The notes: generated from the sequence alone by a model not told the origin. Positions 16,821 to 25,304 are shown, numbered from the stretch's first letter. The stretch is DNA of 64,000 nucleotides from Kiloniellaceae bacterium (GCA_021776115.1 JAJFGN010000049.1:1-64000); one strand, 5' to 3'. Translations and numbers: made by a program.

Positions 16821-18074
16821 CTATGAAAACCGTTCGGGACGGTAGGGCGCAAGCTCGATGTTTGGCCGTTGGCCCGAAATCATGCCGGCCAAGAGGCGCC
16901 CGGTCTTGGGACCGCCGGTCAAACCGACGTGGTGATGGCCGAATCCCATATAGGCCCCGGCAACCCCGGGTACCGGCCCGATAACGGGAATCGAGTCGGT
17001 CAGGGTTGGCCGGTGCCCCATCCATTCGCGGGTTTCGCGCCAAGTCAGGCCCGGCAGGGCCTGCTTCGCGCGCTTCAGCAGCAACTCGACCGGCTTGCGG
17101 CTGGGAGGCGCCTCCGTGCCCCCTAGCTCCACGATTCCCGCCAGGCGCAACCGCCCCTCCATGGGCGTGGCCACGAACTTACCGGCGGCGATCATGGAGG
17201 GCGCGCGCGGCGCCATATTGGCGCCAAGTAACTCGACGTGGTAGCCGCGCTCGCTCTCCAAGGGCAGGCGCAGGCCCAGACGCCGGGCCAGCGGGCCCGA
17301 CCAGACGCCGGCGGAGATCACCACCGTATCGCAAGTGACGGGGCCGCGATCGGTTTCAAGTCCGGTAACCCGGCCGCCTTCGCGCCGGATGTCGTGCGCG
17401 TCGGCGAGAAGCAAGCGTCCGCCCTTGGCCTCGACATGGGCGGCTAGATCCTTCACGTAGCGCCCGGGGTCGCGGATGAAGCCATGACCCGGAACCCGGA
17501 CGGCGAAACCCGCGCCCGGGCCGAAAGCGGGGTCGTAGGCGCGCAGCGCCGGGGTATCCATCTCCTCCCAGTCGAACCCGTTTTCCCGGCGCAGCGACCA
17601 CCCAAAAGCATCGGCCTCATAGGCGGCCCGGTCGGCATAGATGAAGACGTAATCGGAGGGCGCGATCCATTTCTCCGCGCCGGTGCCTTGGGCGAGCGCC
17701 TGATGCTGCTCCAAGCTGTCGCCAACGATGGGGCTCAAGGCCCGCGCGATGCGCCGGGTTTCGTCGGCCCGGCAATGGCTCAGGAACCTGGCCAGCCAGG
17801 GCAGGAGTCGCGGCAGATAGGACCAGCGCAGGAAAAGCGGGCTGTCCGGGTCCAAGAGCATAGCTGGCGCCTTGACGATCAAGCTGGGCACCGTGACCGG
17901 CACCACGCCGCAGGAGGCGAGCACGCCGGCGTTCCCGTGGGAGGCGCCTTCGGCCGGCCCTAAGCGGTCGACCAACACGACGTCGTGGCCGTCGCGCTGC
18001 AACCAAAGCGCGGTCGAGACGCCTACGATTCCCGCACCGACGATCGCGACGGTTTTCTTTTCGGGCAGGCTCAT
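16821..18074 (-). CDS. FAD-dependent amine/D-amino-acid dehydrogenase (DadA-like)
   Basis: A 417-residue DAO-family flavoprotein. The FAD site is VAIVGAGIVGVSTALWLQRDG at the N-terminus (residues 9-29), with VLVDR closing the Rossmann fold and SHGNAGVLA typical of DadA-like enzymes. The C-terminal AYMGFGHHHVGLTGGPKTGR resembles the FAD-contact loop. Its start overlaps the stop of the enolase-superfamily gene in an ATGA junction. In this operon it most likely oxidises an amino-acid or imino-acid intermediate and passes electrons to the respiratory chain. Substrate and stereochemistry are unknown. Confidence 0.87.
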   Translation of the reverse strand: MSLPEKKTVAIVGAGIVGVSTALWLQRDGHDVVLVDRLGPAEGASHGNAGVLASCGVVPVTVPSLIVKAPAMLLDPDSPLFLRWSYLPRLLPWLARFLSHCRADETRRIARALSPIVGDSLEQHQALAQGTGAEKWIAPSDYVFIYADRAAYEADAFGWSLRRENGFDWEEMDTPALRAYDPAFGPGAGFAVRVPGHGFIRDPGRYVKDLAAHVEAKGGRLLLADAHDIRREGGRVTGLETDRGPVTCDTVVISAGVWSGPLARRLGLRLPLESERGYHVELLGANMAPRAPSMIAAGKFVATPMEGRLRLAGIVELGGTEAPPSRKPVELLLKRAKQALPGLTWRETREWMGHRPTLTDSIPVIGPVPGVAGAYMGFGHHHVGLTGGPKTGRLLAGMISGQRPNIELAPYRPERFS

Positions 18075-19216
18075 GCGGACTCCTCGCGCGTTGTCAGGGC
18101 GTGGGCACGCACAACATCCTCGTCGACCTCGATCCCCAGACCGGGCGTCTCAGGCACGATCACGTGACCGTCTTGAATCGGAAAAGGGTTCGCCAGGACA
18201 TCGTGCAGCAAATACCAGCGCGCCTGATAGAACTCGCACCCGAGCGAGATGTTGGGCGCGGCCGCGATCATGTGCGTGCCGGCCAAATGCGCGACGCCGC
18301 TTTCGAACATATCGCCGCCGTAGCACGCGATTCCTGCCGCGGCGCCGATGGCGGCGACCTCCAGGCCCCGGCGCGGGCCGCCCGATTTCATGATTTTCAC
18401 GGAGAACAGATCCGCGACCCGGTCACGCGCGGCGCGTATCGCGTCCTCGGGCCCGAACACGCTTTCGTCGGCCAGGATGGGCGTGTCGAGGGCCGCAGTC
18501 AGATCGGCCATGACCTCCCGCTCGCCACCTGGAACCGGCTGCTCGATGAAAGTCACCTGAAACGCTTCGACATCGCGTAAACGGCGTAAGGCCTCATGCG
18601 CGGCCAGGCCCTGATTGTAATCGACGCGAATATCGAGATCGCCGTGATCCGCGCGCAAACGCTCCAAACGCTCCAGATCGAACGCATGATCTTTGGTGCC
18701 GGTTTTGACTTTCACGATCCCCACACCCTCGGCGCGAATCTGCACCAAGAGGTCCAGATCGGCCGCGAAATCGGGGTCGGCGAGAGAGACGGACAGGGCG
18801 ATGCGCTCGCGGCATTGCCCGCCCAGCAGGGCACAAACCGGCAGGCCACTCATCCGGCCGAGCAAATCCAGAAACGCGGTCTCCATCGCCGCCTTGGCTT
18901 CCGGGTGACCGACCAGGGTCTTGTCTGCCTGCGCCATGAGGCCCGCGAGTCCGCGCGGATCGGCGCCCAGAATCAGGGGCCGCAGGTAGCGGTCGAGGGC
19001 CGCCGCCGCGGCCTCGGCGGTTCCGGTGAAGACCGACCAGGGCGAGGCCTCGCCCCACCCGACCAGCCCGCCCGCCGTTTCCAGACGCAGGAGCACGATC
19101 TCGATCGTCTCGGCGACCCTGCCAATGCCGTGGTCGCGGGGGCGGCGGACCGGCAGGCTCAAGTGATGGACCGCCATGCGCATAACGGGTTCGCGTGAAC
19201 GAGCCGGCGCGGTCAT
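18071..19216 (-). CDS. Enolase-superfamily enzyme (muconate cycloisomerase/epimerase group)
   Basis: A 381-residue mandelate racemase/muconate lactonizing enzyme homologue. The active site is complete: Lys169 and Lys171 (KVKTG), metal ligands Asp199 (RVDYN), Glu225 (FIEQP) and Asp250 (ADESVF), and Lys274 (SVKIMKSGG). Lysines on both sides place it in the MLE subgroup, which includes cycloisomerases, N-acylamino-acid racemases, dipeptide epimerases and hydroxyproline dehydratases or betaine epimerases. The ATG at 19214-19216 overlaps the upstream ThDP gene by ATGA, and its stop overlaps the FAD dehydrogenase start the same way. The FAD amine dehydrogenase and TRAP neighbours favour an amino-acid-like substrate. 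Confidence 0.87.
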   Translation of the reverse strand: MTAPARSREPVMRMAVHHLSLPVRRPRDHGIGRVAETIEIVLLRLETAGGLVGWGEASPWSVFTGTAEAAAAALDRYLRPLILGADPRGLAGLMAQADKTLVGHPEAKAAMETAFLDLLGRMSGLPVCALLGGQCRERIALSVSLADPDFAADLDLLVQIRAEGVGIVKVKTGTKDHAFDLERLERLRADHGDLDIRVDYNQGLAAHEALRRLRDVEAFQVTFIEQPVPGGEREVMADLTAALDTPILADESVFGPEDAIRAARDRVADLFSVKIMKSGGPRRGLEVAAIGAAAGIACYGGDMFESGVAHLAGTHMIAAAPNISLGCEFYQARWYLLHDVLANPFPIQDGHVIVPETPGLGIEVDEDVVRAHALTTREESA

Positions 19217-20904
19217 GCAACCCACTCGCTGACCGGCGCTTTGGCCTCGTGCAGGGGCTGGCAAATCACGTCGACCAAGGTCGGGCCATTGTGATTGATC
19301 GCCTCGCGCAGAACGCTTTCGAGCATCCCCGGGTCTTCGACGCGCCAGGACTTAACCCCGAAGGCCGACGCGACGGCGGCATGATCGGTCTCGCCGAAAT
19401 CGACCGAGTAGTAGCGCCCATCGAAGCCGGTCTTCTGTCCGGCCTTGATCCAGCCGTAGACGCTGTTGGAGACAACCACGAAGGTGATCGGCTGGCGGCT
19501 GCGTACGACGGTTTCCAACTCGCCGCAGGTAAAGCCGAAGGAGCCGTCGCCCATAACCGCGACAACCTTCACCCCCGGCCGGCCATAGCTGGCGCCCACG
19601 GCCGCCGAAAGCGAGTACCCGAGGGCCCCGTGCGCCCGGTTGGAAAACAGCGTCCGCCCGGTCGTGCGCACCTCGTAGAAGGCCGAGAGATAGGGGCAGG
19701 GCGTGCCCGGATCGGCCACCACAATCGCGTCGTCGTCCAGGGCGCGCTGGAGGGCGGCGATCAAACGCTCGGGCCGAATCGGCGCTTCCGCGCTTGCCGC
19801 CAGGGGCGCGAAGGCGGCGGCCTTTTCCGCCTTGGCCTTGGCCGCGCGCGCCGCGCCGCCGAAACTTGGGAGAGACTTGCGCGTATCGAGCACCCGGTTG
19901 AGCGCCGTCAGGGCCAGGCGCGCGTCGCCCAGGACCGCCGCTTCGGTCTCATAGTTCGCGCCGATCGCCGCTGGATCGGAATCGATGTGCACAATGCGCG
20001 TGCCGGGCGTGGGAGAACGCCAGCGCTCGGTCGTGACCGAGCCCGCCCGGCAGCCGATGAAAAGCACCAAGTCGGCGGCGTCGACAACCGCGCGAGTTGA
20101 GGGAACGCCGCCGTTCGAGCCGACGACGCCAACCGCGTTGGGATGGGTTTCCGCCAGGCTGCCCTGGCCGGAAATCGTGGTCGCGACGGCCAGGTCGAGG
20201 CGCCGCGCCAGGCGGTCGAGTTCCGCTTCCGCCCCAGCGATAACTACCCCGCCGCCGCAGATCGCGACCGGATGCTTGGCCGAGAGAATCGCCTCGGCCG
20301 CCGCCGCGACCGCGCCCTCGTCCGGCCCGACCGGCCAAGCGGGCCAGACGCCCAGCGCCGGGTCGGCCCAGATTTCCTCGCCCGGAACCGGCGCCTTCTG
20401 AACGTCGAAGGGAAAGCCGAGATGGGCCGAGCCCGGCCGTCCGGTGGTCATGGCCCGGAACGCGGCGCGCACCATGCGCGGCAGCATCTCGGCCTTGGGG
20501 ATGACGCCATTCCACTTGGTCAGGGGCCGGAACAGTCCTTGCTGGTCCAGCTCGGTCAGGGGAAAGCGGCCAGCTGACGCGACGGACACGTCGGTGGTGA
20601 TCGCCAGAACCGGCACCGAGGATTCGTTCGCCTCGACCAATCCGGGGGCGATGTAGGTGGCGCCGCCGCCCGAAGGCCCCTCGCACACGCCGACCCGGCC
20701 GGACACACGCGCGTAGCCGTCAGCCATGTAGGCGGCGGAGCGCTCGTCGCGAGTCAGGACATGGGTCATGCCGTGGTCGAGCCGGTACAGCGCATCGTAG
20801 AAGGGCAAAGTCGTGTCGCCGCACAGACCGAAGATATGACGCACACCATGGGCGGCGAGCAGGGTCACCATCGCCTCGGCGCCGTTCGGACTGTTGCTGC
20901 TCAT
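19213..20904 (-). CDS. ThDP-dependent enzyme, acetolactate synthase large-subunit-like
   Basis: A 563-residue thiamine-diphosphate enzyme with the standard Pyr, central and PP domains. The Pyr-domain Glu lies in TRDERSAAYMADGYAR, and the ThDP/Mg motif is GDGSFGFTCGELETV with the closing Asn in VVSNSVYG. The family includes acetolactate synthases, oxo-acid decarboxylases and sulfoacetaldehyde/sulfopyruvate enzymes, so the reaction is open. No regulatory small subunit follows, which argues against branched-chain biosynthesis. It is the first gene of the minus-strand run to the TRAP transporter, with a 91-bp divergent promoter region shared with the racemase gene. Confidence 0.87.
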   Translation of the reverse strand: MSSNSPNGAEAMVTLLAAHGVRHIFGLCGDTTLPFYDALYRLDHGMTHVLTRDERSAAYMADGYARVSGRVGVCEGPSGGGATYIAPGLVEANESSVPVLAITTDVSVASAGRFPLTELDQQGLFRPLTKWNGVIPKAEMLPRMVRAAFRAMTTGRPGSAHLGFPFDVQKAPVPGEEIWADPALGVWPAWPVGPDEGAVAAAAEAILSAKHPVAICGGGVVIAGAEAELDRLARRLDLAVATTISGQGSLAETHPNAVGVVGSNGGVPSTRAVVDAADLVLFIGCRAGSVTTERWRSPTPGTRIVHIDSDPAAIGANYETEAAVLGDARLALTALNRVLDTRKSLPSFGGAARAAKAKAEKAAAFAPLAASAEAPIRPERLIAALQRALDDDAIVVADPGTPCPYLSAFYEVRTTGRTLFSNRAHGALGYSLSAAVGASYGRPGVKVVAVMGDGSFGFTCGELETVVRSRQPITFVVVSNSVYGWIKAGQKTGFDGRYYSVDFGETDHAAVASAFGVKSWRVEDPGMLESVLREAINHNGPTLVDVICQPLHEAKAPVSEWVA

Positions 20905-20995
20905 GCCGGTCTCTGTTCCAATTGCGGCCGTTGGGCTAGGCTAAGGTCCCGCGTCTTCCAGGGTCAATCTAATTGCGGGCGTAAGGGTGGGGCGC

Positions 20996-21718
20996 ATGGC
21001 GAAAGTTACCGGCGGTAAGGCGCTTTACGGTGCGGCGGTTGGCATTCTGATGCTTGAGGCCCGCTTTCCACGCATCCAAGGCGACATGGGCAACGCCCTG
21101 ACCTGGCCATTCCCGGTTCTCTACAAGGTGGTGCGCGACGCCTCGCCGGAGCGTGTGGTGCACCGCCGGGCCGAAGGCTTGCTGGACGCCTTCATCGCGG
21201 CCGGACGAACGTTGGTCGCCGAGGGCGCCGACGGCATCGCCACCAATTGCGGATTTCTGTCCCTTTACCAGGACGACTTATCGGCCGCACTCGGCGTGCC
21301 GGTCGCAACCTCCTCACTGATGCAGGTGCCGCTGATCGCGCGCACCCTGCCGCCGGGCCGGGGCGTGGGGATCTTGACCATCTCCGCTAAAACGCTAAGC
21401 GAGGAACATCTGGTGAAAGCGGGCGTCGATCCCGCGACTCCGGTGATGGGGACCGAGGCCGGCCGGGAATTCACCCGCGTTATCCTGGGCAATGAGACCG
21501 AACTCGATATCGAGGCGGCGCGCCAGGACAACCTCGACGCCGCCCGCGCCCTGCAGGCCCGCCATCCCGATTTGGGCGCGATCGTGCTGGAGTGCACCAA
21601 CATGATCCCCTACGCGGCGGACATTCGTACCGCGACCGGCCTGCCGGTCTATTCGATGTACAATTTCGTGACCTGGTTTCAAACGGCCTTGGCGCCGCCA
21701 CGCTTCCCCCCCACATAA
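20996..21718 (+). CDS. Aspartate/glutamate racemase family protein
   Basis: A 240-residue member of the Asp/Glu/hydantoin racemase family, cofactor-independent with two catalytic cysteines. Both appear in conserved settings: ATNCGFLSLYQ and VLECTNMIPYA. The ATG at 20996 is preferred over a GTG 9 nt upstream because AAGGG lies 8 nt before it. It is transcribed divergently from the ThDP gene and separated by 91 bp, implying shared control. It may racemise an amino acid for the FAD dehydrogenase pathway or, as in arylmalonate decarboxylases, act on a substituted acid. Confidence 0.82.
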   Translation: MAKVTGGKALYGAAVGILMLEARFPRIQGDMGNALTWPFPVLYKVVRDASPERVVHRRAEGLLDAFIAAGRTLVAEGADGIATNCGFLSLYQDDLSAALGVPVATSSLMQVPLIARTLPPGRGVGILTISAKTLSEEHLVKAGVDPATPVMGTEAGREFTRVILGNETELDIEAARQDNLDAARALQARHPDLGAIVLECTNMIPYAADIRTATGLPVYSMYNFVTWFQTALAPPRFPPT

Positions 21719-21756
21719 GACGTTCGCCCCCTTTCCCGGTCACTCTGGAGGCTCTC

Positions 21757-22374
21757 GTGACCTTTTGGCTTCGTAGTGCCGCCGCCACGGTTCTTCTAGT
21801 CCTGGCCCTCGCCTCGCCGCCGGTCCAGGCCGCGCCATCGCGCCCGGGTGAGATCGTCGCCGGCTTGAACGAGGCCCTCTTGGGCGTCATGCGGGACGCG
21901 GACGCCCTGGGCTTTCAAGGCCGCTACGACCAGCTCGCCCCGGTCCTGAGCGAGGCTTTCAACTTCAAAGTCATGGCCGGCATTTCGGCGGGCCGGCACT
22001 GGCGCGGTTTATCTTCCGAGCAACGCATCAAGCTCGTCGAATCCTTCGGCCGCATGAGTATCGGCACCTTCGCCGCGCGCTTCGACGGTTTCGGCGGCGA
22101 ACGCTTCGAGGTCACCGGCGAGGAGCCGGGCCCGCGCGACTCGGTCCTGGTGCGCAACAAACTGATCAAGAGCGACGGCGAGACGATCGAGATCAACTAC
22201 CTGATGAAACGCTACGACGAGCGCTGGCGGGCGGTCGATGTCTATCTGGATTCGAAATACAGCGAACTGGCGCTCAAGCGGTCCGAGTATTCCTCGGTCC
22301 TGGACAACGAGGGCTACGACAGCCTGATCCAAAGGATCGACGACAAGCTGACCGCCCTGGCCGCCAAGGGCTAG
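21757..22374 (+). CDS. MlaC/Ttg2D-like phospholipid-binding protein (HpnM-like)
   Basis: A 205-residue periplasmic protein of the MlaC/Tgt2 family, which carries phospholipids or other lipids between membranes. It begins at a GTG (21757) with GGAG 6 nt upstream and has a Sec signal (hydrophobic AATVLLVLALASPPVQAAP). The body contains FNFKVMAGISAGRHWRGLSSEQ, the conserved fold element of the family, and DVYLDSKYSELALKRSEYSS near the C-terminus. It stands alone, without MlaD/E/F genes, 38 nt downstream of the racemase gene. Solitary copies also occur in hopanoid loci, so an HpnM-like role is possible. Family assignment is solid, lipid cargo unknown. Confidence 0.83.
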   Translation: MTFWLRSAAATVLLVLALASPPVQAAPSRPGEIVAGLNEALLGVMRDADALGFQGRYDQLAPVLSEAFNFKVMAGISAGRHWRGLSSEQRIKLVESFGRMSIGTFAARFDGFGGERFEVTGEEPGPRDSVLVRNKLIKSDGETIEINYLMKRYDERWRAVDVYLDSKYSELALKRSEYSSVLDNEGYDSLIQRIDDKLTALAAKG

Positions 22375-22493
22375 CGGCCGGGAGAAATGAGGCCTCGGAG
22401 AATTCCCTGTTATTCCCTCAGGAACAGGGAAATAAAAAACTGTCTCCCGGCGCGTCCCTCTGAACCAGCGATCATAGCGCACGCCAGGGCCCA

Positions 22494-22524
22494 CGCAACC
22501 AACAGGCTGTGGAGAATGCGCTGA
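22494..22524 (+). repeat. Left copy of a repeat flanking the surface-protein island
   Basis: This 31-bp stretch shares about 24 positions, including the perfect core CAACAGGCTGTGGAGA, with 27289-27319 on the same strand. The two copies bracket the beta-helix/dockerin/PEP-CTERM genes. It may be a dispersed intergenic repeat rather than an insertion scar. Confidence 0.5.
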
Positions 22525-22793
22525 TCCCAAACCCGGTGAGGCCGACCCAGTTCTGAGGGCGAGGCTCGATCTCGCAGTCAGGTAGCCACGGCCTGGGTTG
22601 CGGCCGTCCAATTGAACGCTAGCACTCGGGAGCGGAATTGGTTGAGACGCGGTTTGGAGGGAGAGGGTTGATTCCCTGCCGGCCTGGCCGGACATCGACA
22701 ATTTTTATAACGCTTGCGAAACGAGCGGGCGGCGGGGAAATATTCTCAAGAGATTTGAATTAGTTGATTTTTCCGCGAATTGAGTGACCCTGA

Positions 22794-22825
22794 TTACAAC
22801 TTAAGGTGTCGAAATCCTTTACACT
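22794..22825 (+). repeat. 32-bp direct repeat, copy 1 (candidate activator site)
   Basis: It starts TTACAACTT, has AGGTGTC in the middle and ends TCCTTTACACT. It matches copy 2 at 22904-22935 in 28 of 32 positions, exactly 110 bp apart. A weaker match with the GGTGTCAGGAT core is at 23036. The position 290-330 bp upstream of a sigma-54-type promoter fits an enhancer-like site for a bacterial activator. Confidence 0.6.
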
Positions 22826-22903
22826 CGCAAAAGCTGCGAGCGCCGGTCTATTTTCCTTAACCGCCTGGAATTCTTTAGCTTTGTCCTGAATCCAGTATCC
22901 TTA

Positions 22904-22935
22904 TTACAACTTCAGGTGTCAGATTCCTTTACACT
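22904..22935 (+). repeat. 32-bp direct repeat, copy 2 (candidate activator site)
   Basis: Second copy of the 22794 element (28 of 32 identical; differences at one position before AGGTGTC and three after it). The shared half TGTC followed by ATTCCTTTACAC resembles conserved boxes reported upstream of PEP-CTERM genes in other bacteria, but I am citing that resemblance from memory. Confidence 0.6.
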
Positions 22936-22980
22936 GCAGAACACCGCAGAAATCGGCCCGCGACACTTGGCCAAAACCAT

Positions 22981-23067
22981 TAACCATATTTTTCTTATGG
23001 TTATGAAATCATATCAACGCATTCCAGCTCGAAACGGTGTCAGGATCGTTAACAGTTATGGTTAACG
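22981..23067. promoter_or_regulatory. Cluster of TAACCATA/GTTAAC inverted repeats
   Basis: TAACCATA (22981-22988) and TATGGTTA (22996-23003) form a perfect 8-bp inverted repeat. CGTTAAC (23047-23053) and GTTAACG (23061-23067) form a second 7-bp pair, and TATGGTTA recurs at 23057. These lie between the 32-bp repeats and the sigma-54-type promoter and could bind a repressor or activator of the downstream genes. Confidence 0.4.
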
Positions 23068-23116
23068 ACGATCAGCCCTTTTCAGTTAACCGACTGTTTC
23101 TCCGCCACTTTTCCGT

Positions 23117-23135
23117 TTCGGCGCAATTCTTGCTT
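23117..23135 (+). promoter_or_regulatory. Putative sigma-54 (-24/-12) promoter of the surface-protein island
   Basis: The sequence CGGCGCAATTCTTGCT carries GG and GC spaced by exactly 10 nt (GG 23120-23121, GC 23132-23133), as sigma-54 promoters require, with TTGC at -12. It is 107 nt upstream of the first beta-helix gene. Mismatches to the -24 consensus keep confidence moderate. Confidence 0.5.
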
Positions 23136-23242
23136 CTATCTTCGGCGAGGGGCTCAACGACCGCACAAAGGCGCTGTCGTCGTGGGAACGGGCCCCGAAA
23201 AGATAAGCCCAGCGGTCAGCGCGAACGACGGAGGAGGACGCG

Positions 23243-24319
23243 ATGCGCAAGGGTTTTGATGTGACCACGTGGCCGTCCGCGGCTTTCGGCCGGTCAACGA
23301 AGCTACTGGGAATTCTGTCGGTGTCGGCACCCTTGATTTTGACCCTTGCCGGTCCGGTCCATGCCGTCGACGGGGTCATCGAGATCAACCAGGCGCGGGC
23401 CCTGGCGGGTAGCGTCACGCCGGGCGACCTACCGGGCTTTCCCGTGACCATCAGCCAACCCGGCAGCTATCGCCTGACGGGTAACCTGGTCTTGACCTCC
23501 TTGACCGGCCCCGTATGCGGCCCGACAAGATTCGGTGGTTCCTCGGTTTGTGTCATCGATGTAGAGAGCGGCAACGTCTCGCTCGACTTAAACGGATTCG
23601 AGATTGTGTCGGGCGTGGGAGCCGTATTCGCTGGTGATGAACCAAACACAACCGTCATGAACGGCACTATCCGCAGTGGAGGGCAATTGGCCGTTCAAGT
23701 CGGCGCCGGTAGCCGCCTTGAGAGACTCCAAGTATTGACGTTCCTTTCAGGCGTTCCCGTGATCAGTGCTTTGGACGCCTGCATCATACGGGATAACGTT
23801 ATCGGGTCGTCACAAGCAACGCCATCGGCAGCCATAGAAGTAGACGGCGATGGCTGCACGATTACCGGCAATACAATAAGTGCCGTTAGTGTCAGCATCT
23901 CCGTGCAAGGTCGTGCAACGATCACTGACAACACCGTAAGCGGCGGTGTCGGCATAGCGTGTTCTGACGCATGCACAATAACCAACAACACAAGCACTAG
24001 AATAATCGCTGGCGATGGAAGCTCGATAATCAACAATAGCGTCAGGCGAGCGATTTTACGCGGCATAGCGTGTTCCGGCGCATGCACAATCACCAGCAAT
24101 ACGGTGACCAATCCATTCCCGGGATTTGAGGACACCGCCATTGAGGCCGAGGACGGGAGCCTGGTTCTCAGCAACACCGTGCGCGGCTACGACGTCGGCT
24201 TGGATCTCGGTAACTTCGTCGGTTATGCCGGCAATGTTCTGACCGAAAACACCACTACGGTCTCGGGCGGGATCGAGATCGGCACCAACCTGTGCGGCAC
24301 CAACACGATATGTCCCTAG
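23243..24319 (+). CDS. Secreted right-handed beta-helix repeat protein A
   Basis: A 358-residue exported protein. A hydrophobic signal (LLGILSVSAPLILTLAGPVHA) ends just before AVDGVIEINQARALAG. The conserved opening PGFPVTISQPGSYRLTGNL is followed by NVSLDLNGFEI and a series of short Ile/Asn/Thr turns (CTITGNTIS, ATITDNTVS, CTITNNTST, CTITSNTVT) typical of parallel beta-helix coils. It ends IEIGTNLCGTNTICP with two Cys. The next gene is a paralogue sharing both ends. There is no PEP-CTERM tail, so it is secreted or surface-associated by other means. The ribosome site GGAGGAGG is strong. An adhesin-like or polysaccharide-binding role is possible but unproven. Confidence 0.85.
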   Translation: MRKGFDVTTWPSAAFGRSTKLLGILSVSAPLILTLAGPVHAVDGVIEINQARALAGSVTPGDLPGFPVTISQPGSYRLTGNLVLTSLTGPVCGPTRFGGSSVCVIDVESGNVSLDLNGFEIVSGVGAVFAGDEPNTTVMNGTIRSGGQLAVQVGAGSRLERLQVLTFLSGVPVISALDACIIRDNVIGSSQATPSAAIEVDGDGCTITGNTISAVSVSISVQGRATITDNTVSGGVGIACSDACTITNNTSTRIIAGDGSSIINNSVRRAILRGIACSGACTITSNTVTNPFPGFEDTAIEAEDGSLVLSNTVRGYDVGLDLGNFVGYAGNVLTENTTTVSGGIEIGTNLCGTNTICP

Positions 24320-24362
24320 GCGTTGGACAGCCGTCGTGCCGCCAAAGAAAGGAAAACAAGAG

Positions 24363-25304
24363 ATGCGCGTGAATCCGAGAGGGCTTCATCACGGGGCGCT
24401 GCTGCTGTGCGTAGTGGCACTGTTGGGTACCGCATCGTCTGCCTACGCCGTCGACGGGGTCATCGAAATCAACCAGACGCGAGCGAACGCCGGCAGTATT
24501 ACACCAGGCGATAATCCAGGCTTTCCGGTGACGATCAATCAACCCGGCAGCTATCGCCTCACGGGCAACCTGGTCGTCTCGGCGGCCGATGTAACCGAAC
24601 AGAATTGCGACCCGAGCGGCACCGCAGGCTGCGTCATCGATATCAACAGCAGTAATGTGTCGCTCGATTTGAATGGGTTCGAGATCGAAATGGTCGGACA
24701 AGCGGTGCGCGATGGCGTATTCGCATTCGACCGAGAAAATGTCGCCGTCGAGAATGGTGCGATCCGCGGCGCACAACGCAGCGGTATTTCGGTGGGGCCG
24801 AATAGTCGCATTGAGAAAATCCGCGGAACTAACAGCGCCATAGAAGAAGCAGGAAACATTATGGCCAAGGGAGGCTGCATAATTCGGGATAATTTACTGA
24901 CCGATGGTGACGGCGGGCAGAGCATCCTTGTTGTTGGCGACGGTTGCACGATCGAGGGCAATACCCTGACCGCCATCGGCGAGGTCGGCATATTCGTTCA
25001 GGGCGATGGCTGCACGATCACTGGGAATTCGATAGCCAACCATCTGATCGGGATTCAAGTTATCGGCGCCTGCACAATCTCGCACAACGCGGTCACGAAT
25101 GCCGGCGGTGTCGGCATTGATGCGGCCAACGGCAGCCTGATCCTGGCCAATAGCGTGCGAAACACAGGAAGTGCAAATGCCCTTCTGCTGGGCGATTTAG
25201 TCGGCTATGCCAGCAATGTTCTCACCGGGGGACAAGAGGTTCAGGTACAGGGCGGGATCGAGATCGGCACCAACCTGTGCGGGACGGACACGATCTGTCC
25301 TTAG
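24363..25304 (+). CDS. Secreted right-handed beta-helix repeat protein B (paralogue of A)
   Basis: A 313-residue exported protein with signal peptide (HGALLLCVVALLGTASSAYA, cleavage before VDGVIEINQ). The first 60 mature residues and the C-terminal IEIGTNLCGTDTICP are nearly the same as in the preceding protein, while the central coils (CIIRDNLL, CTIEGNTL, CTITGNSIA, CTISHNAVT) differ in number and sequence. This indicates tandem duplication followed by divergence of the helix. I start at the ATG at 24363 (AAGGAAAAC upstream) rather than the GTG 27 nt earlier. It is separated from protein A by 43 nt and is probably co-transcribed. Confidence 0.85.
   Translation: MRVNPRGLHHGALLLCVVALLGTASSAYAVDGVIEINQTRANAGSITPGDNPGFPVTINQPGSYRLTGNLVVSAADVTEQNCDPSGTAGCVIDINSSNVSLDLNGFEIEMVGQAVRDGVFAFDRENVAVENGAIRGAQRSGISVGPNSRIEKIRGTNSAIEEAGNIMAKGGCIIRDNLLTDGDGGQSILVVGDGCTIEGNTLTAIGEVGIFVQGDGCTITGNSIANHLIGIQVIGACTISHNAVTNAGGVGIDAANGSLILANSVRNTGSANALLLGDLVGYASNVLTGGQEVQVQGGIEIGTNLCGTDTICP

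Larger units (their letters stand above)
22375..23242. other. 868-bp regulatory region upstream of the surface-protein island
   Basis: No convincing gene. The left part (22390-22530) resembles dispersed intergenic repeat material, including an inverted repeat (TTCCCTGTT/AACAGGGAA) and a GC-rich stretch shared with 27.29 kb. The middle and right parts (22.7-23.1 kb) are clearly more AT-rich than the flanking genes and hold two 32-bp repeats, two inverted repeats and a sigma-54-type promoter, listed separately. Confidence 0.7.

Noticed and set aside
22404-22436. Rho-independent terminator after the MlaC-like gene
   Set aside because: The stem TTCCCTGTT/AACAGGGAA is followed by an A run on the plus strand, and the T run it gives on the minus strand is on the wrong side of the stem.
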